A program made the translations under genes and the position numbers. Under the pieces are notes generated by a model, which saw only the letters and a list, made by a program, of their open reading frames with translations, ran no database searches and was not told the origin of the DNA. A stretch of DNA of 16,876 nt. Source: an uncultured Clostridia bacterium. GTDB taxonomy: Bacteria > Bacillota > Clostridia > Saccharofermentanales > DTU023. Below, in pieces: positions 1-5,664 of this stretch (positions are counted from its first letter, which is position 1; each line of letters starts with the position of its first letter). The stretch spans positions 1 to 16,876 of the forward strand of contig CAKZWV010000073.1 in assembly GCA_937922005.1 (NCBI GenBank), written 5' to 3'.

Positions 1-1448
1 GCTTTACCATATGCTTGGGGCATCAGCCGTTTACCTGAGCTGTTGGTGGCAGTTTTAGCAACGAGCAGCTGATGACTATAGAAGGCAAAACCATCCGGTA
101 TCCCAGAAAACTCATCAACCATTGGCCAAAGATTGGTTAAATTTTTTCCCAATTTAACGTCGAAAGAATAGGGATTCTTGCTTCTAAAGCTTTGGCCACC
201 CTTGGTTATAACCGGTTCCCAGGTGTCGCCATTGGCCATGGTGGCTTGTGTTCGATACTCAACACGCCAGGTTTTACGATCAAAATAGATCCGAACATCC
301 GTTTGGCCATCTTTTTCTATTTTCTTATCTTTGTTATATTCTCTGGTTTTCTCTTCGTTTTCTTGGTAGCAGCGGTACCAGTATTGTTGCTGCTTTTGAG
401 AAAGATCAGGGAAGACAAGGTCTTTTGGAATCTCTTTTTTGTCAACATAAGATGGTATGGTCGGCAGTTCGCCTAAATTCCCTGTTTCTACCACAGCACC
501 AGCATATTCATAATCCTCATCGGCAGCGCCTGTGGCATCAGGCTTTTGAATAAAATACTTGATGAGATAAGGGGTTGACTTCGATGCCAGATTGGGTTCC
601 CAGACCGCTTCTAGCACCAAAGGATGGGCAGGCATGGTGCTGGGCGGGGCAGCCTCTTTACCATCTTTTACTACCCATTTTACAAAATCAAAGCCTTTTT
701 TAGATGGCTTTTTTTCTATAAATGAAGAGAGTGGTGCTCCCAAGGGAAGTAAGGCACCGGGTACCTGAGTGTCAGCACCATTGGACTCCAAGGTAAGGTA
801 GTTGGAGACCCTTTTATAGTCCACATTTAAGGTTAAGGAAGAACCAGGCTGGTTGGGATCCGTGCCAGGAACGGTTCCTTTAGGAAGGGGCATCACAGGA
901 AAATATCCTGCGTAATCTTTCACTTCTACCTTACAGGGGCTTCCTATATTTCCGGTTTTTTCTTCCATTTCAAAGACATCAAAACCACCATCTGCATTTT
1001 CTTTACGATGGACGATCGTATACTCTCCTTGGTCAGGCGCATAGGAAACCGTATATATTTTATCCTCCGTAAGAGTAGCTAAAGGCACAGTAACCTCTGT
1101 TTGATCAGGGGTATAATGGGGAACTGTCGGTGAAGAAACCACCAGATTAGCCGCTTGAGGGTCAATCGGAACAGAGGCTTGATAGGGAGGCGCTAACATC
1201 CGACTGTCATCGTTAGCAATGTAGTCAATGGTAACAAGAATGGTGTTAGGAACACGAACGGGGCTAGGCTGAGTAAGTGGATCTGGTTCCGAGTTCGATT
1301 GATTTAGCGCAGGCTGAATAATCTGAGCTCCTGACGAACCCGTATCAGGGCTAGGAGTCTCGATGGCTTGGACGTATTGGTGCCACACGGGATCTAAGGG
1401 TGAGATCGCCATCATGAGTACCAATAGAATGCTTAACAATTTCTTCAT
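1..1448 (-). CDS. Secreted adhesin-like protein with InlB/MucBP-like repeats (N-terminal part, 3' end outside window)
   Basis: An uninterrupted minus-strand frame of 482 codons runs from ATG at 1448 off the left edge. An AGGGAG Shine-Dalgarno lies 7 nt before the start. Residues 1-28 look like a signal peptide: MKK, a Leu/Ile/Met-rich core, and probable cleavage after VQA. Residues 30-70 are Pro/Ser/Gln-rich, as in a surface-exposed linker. Residues about 200-285 resemble a Listeria-Bacteroides (InlB B) repeat: a GFDFVKWVVKDGKE segment, then a MPAHPLVLEAVW ending. After this comes a TPYLIKYFIQKPDATG stretch like the start of MucBP-type repeats, and a second cycle begins near TDVRIYFDRKTWRVEY. 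These repeats are typical of cell-wall-attached adhesins in host-associated Firmicutes. Any C-terminal anchor (LPXTG or other) is outside the window. The gene diverges from the comM-dprA unit and shares its upstream region with it. The exact ligand or role is unknown; family assignment is by motif reading only. Confidence 0.8.
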   Translation of the reverse strand, partial: MKKLLSILLVLMMAISPLDPVWHQYVQAIETPSPDTGSSGAQIIQPALNQSNSEPDPLTQPSPVRVPNTILVTIDYIANDDSRMLAPPYQASVPIDPQAANLVVSSPTVPHYTPDQTEVTVPLATLTEDKIYTVSYAPDQGEYTIVHRKENADGGFDVFEMEEKTGNIGSPCKVEVKDYAGYFPVMPLPKGTVPGTDPNQPGSSLTLNVDYKRVSNYLTLESNGADTQVPGALLPLGAPLSSFIEKKPSKKGFDFVKWVVKDGKEAAPPSTMPAHPLVLEAVWEPNLASKSTPYLIKYFIQKPDATGAADEDYEYAGAVVETGNLGELPTIPSYVDKKEIPKDLVFPDLSQKQQQYWYRCYQENEEKTREYNKDKKIEKDGQTDVRIYFDRKTWRVEYRTQATMANGDTWEPVITKGGQSFRSKNPYSFDVKLGKNLTNLWPMVDEFSGIPDGFAFYSHQLLVAKTATNSSGKRLMPQAYGK

Positions 1449-1490
1449 ATTCTTACTCCCTTTCTATGCTTGGTTTCTCCAATTCCCCTC

Positions 1491-1519
1491 ATTTTAGCGT
1501 ATTTCACAATGGAATACCA
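1491..1519 (-). promoter_or_regulatory. Candidate sigma-A promoter for the adhesin gene
   Basis: On the minus strand, TAAAAT (1496-1491) matches the -10 consensus at 5 of 6 positions and would give a 5' leader of about 35 nt before the ATG at 1448. The -35 element at 17-bp spacing is TGGTAT (1519-1514), a poor match. If the promoter is real it probably needs an activator. Confidence 0.3.
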
Positions 1520-1717
1520 CTTCTTTATAACAAGATTAAAACCTTTTATCTCTTTGTTCATAATTTTTTTACTAGTATTCCCGGCTTTTCTTTTGCCTGT
1601 CCTATTTCCTACTTGTCTTTAGTTGTAGTTACCTTTGTCGTAGGACTTTGCTTTTTTGTTCAATCCGTTTTTTATGCCTTCCCTTATGATAGCAAATAAT
1701 CACTTAAAGTGAAGCAT

Positions 1718-1745
1718 TTGTCGAAGATTGTCGAAGTTTGTCGAA
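1718..1745 (+). promoter_or_regulatory. Three tandem Spo0A-like boxes (0A boxes)
   Basis: TTGTCGAA occurs three times in the same orientation at 1718-1725, 1728-1735 and 1738-1745, so the repeat period is exactly 10 bp. The core TGTCGAA fits the published Spo0A box TGNCGAA perfectly in all three copies. Head-to-tail boxes one helical turn apart are the arrangement bound by Spo0A dimers at promoters such as abrB. A degenerate fourth copy, TGTCGTA, lies at 1636-1642. The array is about 185 bp upstream of the comM-like start and about 270 bp upstream of the adhesin start, so either gene or both could be the target. Binding by Spo0A is inferred from sequence only. Confidence 0.7.
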
Positions 1746-1751
1746 ATATTC

Positions 1752-1779
1752 TTGTGGATTTCGTTGCAAAATTTATTAA
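1752..1779 (+). promoter_or_regulatory. Weak candidate promoter for the comM-dprA unit
   Basis: TTGTGG (1752-1757) and TATTAA (1774-1779) are separated by 16 bp and sit 6 bp downstream of the third Spo0A-like box. This is where an activator-dependent sigma-A promoter could lie. Both hexamers match consensus at only four positions, and the leader would be about 140 nt. TTGAAC at 1820-1825 with TATGGC at 1844-1849 is an equally weak alternative nearer the gene. Confidence 0.22.
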
Positions 1780-1847
1780 GATTGAAAGACTAAATCTAAA
1801 CCAAGTCATCTTCCTACGCTTGAACACGAAACAATATCTGGCCTATG

Positions 1848-1874
1848 GCTTATTCTTCAAGAAAACGAATAAGC
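1848..1874 (+). promoter_or_regulatory. Leader stem-loop upstream of comM-like gene
   Basis: GCTTATTC (1848-1855) and GAATAAGC (1867-1874) form a perfect 8-bp stem with an 11-nt loop, ending 54 nt before the ATG at 1929. No U-run follows, so it is not a simple terminator. It may be a leader structure or an operator-type inverted repeat. Confidence 0.4.
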
Positions 1875-1915
1875 ATGAGAAGTTTTGCCAAAAACTAGGA
1901 GGAAACGAGACGAGG

Positions 1916-1922
1916 AAGGAGG
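1916..1922 (+). promoter_or_regulatory. Strong ribosome binding site of comM-like gene
   Basis: AAGGAGG lies 6 nt before ATG 1929 and decides that start. A second AGGAGG at 1897-1902 has no start codon at a usable distance. Confidence 0.8.
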
Positions 1923-1928
1923 ATAATC

Positions 1929-4031
1929 ATGTCAAGACAAGAGCATCAAAAGACGTCATCGCCTGAGTCTTCATTTTTGTTAACCCAGGAAGGGGGGATG
2001 GAGGGGAAGCGACCAACAACAGGATCGGATCCCTTGGCCTATGGAAAAGTCCAGAGTATAGGATTTTTTTCAGGCCAGCTGGTGCCCCTTACAGTTGAAG
2101 CAACCTGTATGCCTGGCCTTCCTCGACAGGATATTAGTGGGATGACGGCAAGAGCTGCGAAAAATGCCTTAGTCAGAATCAAGGGAGCCTTAGCGGCTGC
2201 AAACTGCCGCCTTCCTCGCAAACGCACCCTCCTAGCGATCTCTCCAAGTACACTGGCCCTGGAGGCCCCCTATTTTGACCTCCCCCTAGCTCTGGCCACC
2301 ATGGTCGCCGATGGACAAATTCGTTCTGTCATCCCAAGGGTCAATGCTCTGGGAGAACTCCATCTCAACGGCAGTATTCACATATCTCTATCGAAAGAAC
2401 AGGGAGAGCAGTTGCCTGCGGTGTGGACCAAAGATAATCGGTCAGTCCAAGGAGGGACCTATATTTTGCCCTGGGATTATTTGCAGGCCTGGTTTCTGGA
2501 CCTTGAAAAAAGAAAAGATGAGTCATGCGGGATCTTTCAAAGGCTTGACCTGTCCCAGATTTATATCCAACCTGGGCTCTTGGAGCCCCAACTTTTGCAC
2601 CCTCATACTCATTTGTCCAAAGATCAGCCCTATTGGCCGGAGGACCTATGGGAGGCTTTTTTCGTCGAACTTTTTCAAGAAAGGCCTCCTTTGTCGCCAC
2701 TGACTGAAAGCCTTTCTCAGACGCCTTGCCAAGAGATCCTTTCTTCTGTTCATTGTAAAGAACCATCTCCTTTACCCCCTCAGAAAGGTCCTCAGATTTT
2801 CCTTGTTCGTACTCTCCAGGAAGCTTTTGGCATTCTGGAAACAGGTGGTCGATTTTGTCTTTCCCTCGCAACTGTCAGGCAAAGGCTCCTGGACAAATAT
2901 CCCAGCCAAGTTAAAGCTGCCTTAAAGTCCCCCTCCCTTTCCTTTTCGGAGCGGCCAGGATGGCAGGATGATGATTCTTCAGACTGGCTTTCTTCAGGGG
3001 ACCGTTTGGCCATTCAAGCTTTAAAAGCTTTGAAGGGGCAGTATGTGGTCCTCAAGTCCATCGAGCTTGTGGCAGCAGGCTGGCATAACCTCCTCATTTT
3101 TGGAGCACCTGGCTCCGGAAAGACCTTGGCCGCCCAGCTCTTGCCCTATCTTTTGACTTCTGGTCCCTACCCTTCCAAGGGACCCTTTCCCCTCATCGCC
3201 CCTTGCCCCAGCGTCACAAAAACCGACCTTCTTGGCTCTCAAAGGGCCTCCTCCCAGACGCCCGGTCTCCTTGCCCAAGCGGATGGTGGGATCCTCCTTT
3301 TAGATGAGATGAACGAATTTTCCAAATCTAGTCTTGAGATCATCAAATACTCCCTCGACCAGCAATTCTCCCGGACTCCCCCTGACAATGCTCAGGCTTT
3401 TTCTCGTTTCTTGCTCCTAGGAACCGCCAACCCCTGTGAGTGTGGAAATTTGGGCTACGCCAACCAGTGTACCTGTTCGGAGAATGTGATTCGAAAGCGC
3501 CTGACCCGGATTAGCCTAGCCCTTTTGGAGCGGATTGACCTTTGTATTTTTATGCCCAAGGTTCCAGCTAGGCAATTATCGGAGCTTTTGCTTACCAAGG
3601 AAGATCATGCATTTTTCATAGCGGAAAAAGCAAAAATTCAAGATGCCTATCTCAGGCAACTTGCTAGACGAAAGGATTGGCAGACCATCTTTAAAGAGGA
3701 GGATCCAAGGGGCCTAGGCAAAGCTTCACCAGAGACCTTTCTCAACCAAGGGGCCCCGGGAACTTTCCCCTTTAATGGCCGAGTAGATGCTGGCTTTTGC
3801 CACGAGCTTTTTCAAGTCCAAGAGGAGGCTTGGTCGGTTTTGCTGGCCCAGGCCCAAGACCGCAACCTTAGTGCTCGGGTGGTCAGTAAACACCTTGCCC
3901 TAGCAAGGACTTGGGCTGACCTAGAGGGTAGGGAGGAAGTCGAAGCTAGTGATATTTACCAAGTCATGGCCCTGATGACTACCCCTTTTGATCTTTTAGG
4001 GGAAGAAGGAAAGAAAAAGGTTGCGAGATGA
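1929..4031 (+). CDS. comM: YifB/ComM-like AAA+ ATPase (Mg-chelatase-like), enlarged and divergent
   Basis: ComM/YifB proteins are hexameric AAA+ helicases linked to branch migration during natural transformation. Residues about 40-150 match the N-terminal ChlI domain: a VEATCMPGLP start, DLPLALATM, and ALGELHLNGSI. The Walker A motif is GAPGSGKT (392-399) and Walker B is GGILLLDE (D459, E460). The family cysteine motif after ANP is kept as C503, C505, C514 and C516. The C-terminal helical lid domain (ARVVSKHLALARTWADLEG) is present. At 700 residues the protein is nearly 200 longer than the usual 500 or so. Most of the excess is a Pro/Gln/Leu-rich, poorly conserved stretch at about 150-345 between the ChlI and AAA+ parts. 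The family RPFRxPHH motif before Walker B is replaced by PFPLIAPCPSVT, losing both histidines. The gene overlaps dprA by 4 bp, which supports a DNA-uptake role. The family assignment is firm; the gene symbol is by homology. Confidence 0.85.
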   Translation: MSRQEHQKTSSPESSFLLTQEGGMEGKRPTTGSDPLAYGKVQSIGFFSGQLVPLTVEATCMPGLPRQDISGMTARAAKNALVRIKGALAAANCRLPRKRTLLAISPSTLALEAPYFDLPLALATMVADGQIRSVIPRVNALGELHLNGSIHISLSKEQGEQLPAVWTKDNRSVQGGTYILPWDYLQAWFLDLEKRKDESCGIFQRLDLSQIYIQPGLLEPQLLHPHTHLSKDQPYWPEDLWEAFFVELFQERPPLSPLTESLSQTPCQEILSSVHCKEPSPLPPQKGPQIFLVRTLQEAFGILETGGRFCLSLATVRQRLLDKYPSQVKAALKSPSLSFSERPGWQDDDSSDWLSSGDRLAIQALKALKGQYVVLKSIELVAAGWHNLLIFGAPGSGKTLAAQLLPYLLTSGPYPSKGPFPLIAPCPSVTKTDLLGSQRASSQTPGLLAQADGGILLLDEMNEFSKSSLEIIKYSLDQQFSRTPPDNAQAFSRFLLLGTANPCECGNLGYANQCTCSENVIRKRLTRISLALLERIDLCIFMPKVPARQLSELLLTKEDHAFFIAEKAKIQDAYLRQLARRKDWQTIFKEEDPRGLGKASPETFLNQGAPGTFPFNGRVDAGFCHELFQVQEEAWSVLLAQAQDRNLSARVVSKHLALARTWADLEGREEVEASDIYQVMALMTTPFDLLGEEGKKKVAR

Positions 4032-5533
4032 AAGACAAAAAAGAGAATAAGGTAACCGAAAAAATAGATGGCAAACTAACCCAAAAAAATCCTTCCCCTA
4101 TAGAGTCCTGTGTTCTGGCCCGCCGCTTGAAAAATATGCCCTATAGCTTTCAGGCAAGGATTTTGGAAAATTTGTTGATCAAAGCTGGAGGCCTCTGTAT
4201 AGCTGGGATCCGCCACGGATTGGAATGTCTGCAAAAGGCCCTGCAAGAAAAATTTCCCACCCCGACTTCCTATGACTTCTTACCTTTGAGCAAGGAAGAA
4301 AAAGATAAGTGGGAGCGGATTTGGCCAGGCTTTTTAGGAAAGTATTTTTCCTTTTTATCCCAGGATCCCAGTCAAGAGGAAATAGCCCTGGCCGAAAAAG
4401 ATTTGGCTGCTGGGATCTTCACCTTGGACCTAGCGGATCCGAATTATCCCAAAAACCTCCTCCATACCCCAGAACCACCGCCTTTTTTGTGGGCCTTGGG
4501 GGATTTGCCCGTAGAAGAGATCAATGCCCACTTTTGTGTCAGCATGGTGGGAAGCCGAAAATCCACTAGCTATGGGCTGCGGATGGCTAGGGATATTGCA
4601 GCGCATCTAGCAAGCCTTCACACCTTGGTGGTAAGTGGGATGGCCCTAGGGATTGACGGGGCCTCTCAGGAAGCTCTCCTTGCTAAGGGTGGGGTCAGCC
4701 TAGGAGTTTTGGCCTGCGGGGTCAATTATTGCTACCCCTACCAGCATCGACGCCTCTACCAGTCCATCATCCGCCAAGGGCTCATTCTCTCAGAAAATCC
4801 GCCAGATACGCCTCCCAAACGTTACCTTTTTCCCATGCGAAACCGGATTATTGCTGGCCTTTCGGAGGCCCTTATTGTCATTCAGGCTGGGGCGAAAAGT
4901 GGGACGAGGATCACAGTCGATTATGCCCTAGACTATGACCGACAAGTCATGGCAGTTCCAGGTCCCGTGACGATACCGGAATCCCTGGGCTGCCACCGGC
5001 TGATCCAAGATGGGGCGGCTATTTATTGCGGTCCGGATGATTTGGATCGGATCTTGGTGCGCACCATTGATCCGGATTATGAATACCATGTGGCAAGCTG
5101 GGAGGAGATTCTTGGAGGCTACCAGGAGCCCTGGGATATCTTGGTGCAGAGCCTTGACTTCAGGAAGCTTAAGGACCCTAGGGCCTTACAAGATCTTCGC
5201 TTTTCCTGGGCCTATCCAGAAAAGGCAAAGGTCAGGAAGACTGTGATTCTAAGGCAGGGGGAAGGAACAAAGGCCCAGAGAAAGAGTACGCAACAAATTT
5301 TACCAGCTACCGGGAGAAATCTTTTAGCGGAAGAGGAAAAGATTCGCCTTGTCTATACGGCAATCGAGTCTGGTTTGCAAAATATTGGACAAATGGCCCA
5401 AGAAGCGGGTCTTTCGCCGGAGGAGGTGACCCTCATTGTTGGCCGGGGATTGGCCAAAAAAGATCTTATAAAAAACTATGCTCGGCTGGCCTTGAGTGAC
5501 CAGGGACTATCTATATTGCAGGCTTTAGGATAG
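4028..5533 (+). CDS. dprA: DprA-like DNA processing protein (RecA loader), long and divergent
   Basis: DprA binds incoming single-stranded DNA in the cytoplasm and loads RecA during transformation. Its ATG overlaps the comM-like stop (ATGA), so the two are translationally coupled. Residues about 1-130 form a Lys-rich start and a SAM-like helical part. DPNYPKNLL then leads into the Rossmann domain: SMVGSRKSTSYG (172-183), SGMALGID (203-210), ending of the LILSENPP type, and FPMRNRIIAGLS (268-279), followed by KSGTRIT (290-296) and a VPGP turn. A C-terminal winged-helix part follows a linker at about 430-500. At 501 residues it exceeds the common 300-370. Departures from consensus: GIDxxAH reads GIDGASQ (His replaced by Gln214), and the usual EA before xxSGS reads QA with SGT. 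The core fold is unmistakable; whether DNA binding is conserved is uncertain. Confidence 0.9.
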   Translation: MKDKKENKVTEKIDGKLTQKNPSPIESCVLARRLKNMPYSFQARILENLLIKAGGLCIAGIRHGLECLQKALQEKFPTPTSYDFLPLSKEEKDKWERIWPGFLGKYFSFLSQDPSQEEIALAEKDLAAGIFTLDLADPNYPKNLLHTPEPPPFLWALGDLPVEEINAHFCVSMVGSRKSTSYGLRMARDIAAHLASLHTLVVSGMALGIDGASQEALLAKGGVSLGVLACGVNYCYPYQHRRLYQSIIRQGLILSENPPDTPPKRYLFPMRNRIIAGLSEALIVIQAGAKSGTRITVDYALDYDRQVMAVPGPVTIPESLGCHRLIQDGAAIYCGPDDLDRILVRTIDPDYEYHVASWEEILGGYQEPWDILVQSLDFRKLKDPRALQDLRFSWAYPEKAKVRKTVILRQGEGTKAQRKSTQQILPATGRNLLAEEEKIRLVYTAIESGLQNIGQMAQEAGLSPEEVTLIVGRGLAKKDLIKNYARLALSDQGLSILQALG

Positions 5534-5580
5534 GGGCGATAGATTCTTGGCAGGGCCTTGGCAAGAGGCTGATTTTTGGT

Positions 5581-5609
5581 TTGCTTTAATTTTTGGGTTC
5601 TGTTTAAAT
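5581..5609 (+). promoter_or_regulatory. Candidate extended -10 promoter for topA
   Basis: TTGCTT (5581-5586) and TTAAAT (5604-5609) are 17 bp apart, with a TG dinucleotide at 5601-5602 in the extended -10 position. The predicted leader would be about 50 nt and would contain the stem-loop at 5627-5646. The -35 match is poor. Confidence 0.33.
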
Positions 5610-5626
5610 AAATGTGCTTTTTTACA

Positions 5627-5646
5627 CTGGACGTCATGAAGTCCAG
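5627..5646 (+). promoter_or_regulatory. Leader stem-loop just upstream of the topA ribosome binding site
   Basis: CTGGAC (5627-5632) and GTCCAG (5641-5646) form a perfect 6-bp stem with an 8-nt loop. It ends directly before the purine-rich AGGAGAGGGG Shine-Dalgarno region. There is no U-run. It could modulate topA translation or be an operator; no direct evidence separates these. Confidence 0.35.
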
Positions 5647-5664
5647 GCAGGAGAGGGGTGGAAC

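Larger units (their letters stand above)
1449..1928. other. Divergent intergenic region, AT-rich
   Basis: This 480-bp stretch separates the minus-strand adhesin from the plus-strand comM-like gene and is clearly more AT-rich than the genes around it. It holds the Spo0A-like box array, a stem-loop and promoter candidates, annotated separately. Two open frames inside it (1466-1699 and a GTG-started one at 1709-1966) lack a ribosome binding site and have no recognisable product, so I do not call them genes. From about 1530 to 1700 I see only T-rich sequence with no convincing structure. Confidence 0.8.

Noticed and set aside
1466..1699. 77-codon hydrophobic frame in the intergenic region
   Set aside because: T-rich sequence yields Phe-rich frames by chance, and no Shine-Dalgarno precedes it.
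1864..1871. AACGAATA, 7/8 match to the streptococcal competence CIN box TACGAATA, upstream of comM-dprA
   Set aside because: It is one arm of a stem-loop, lacks the upstream T-run seen with true CIN boxes, and there is no sign that this organism uses ComX/SigX.
1709..1966. GTG-started 85-codon frame overlapping the comM-like start
   Set aside because: It has no ribosome binding site, starts within the Spo0A-like array and overlaps a gene with a strong site. The predicted protein shows no recognisable feature.
2365..2871. 168-codon minus-strand frame inside the comM-like gene
   Set aside because: It lies opposite the poorly conserved insertion, has no ribosome binding site and no recognisable motif. 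The plus frame is continuous with the family domains on both sides.
5614..5664. Upstream GTG start adding 17 residues to TopA
   Set aside because: No ribosome binding site precedes it, while ATG 5665 has one and gives the canonical MGKTLIVVESPAK start.
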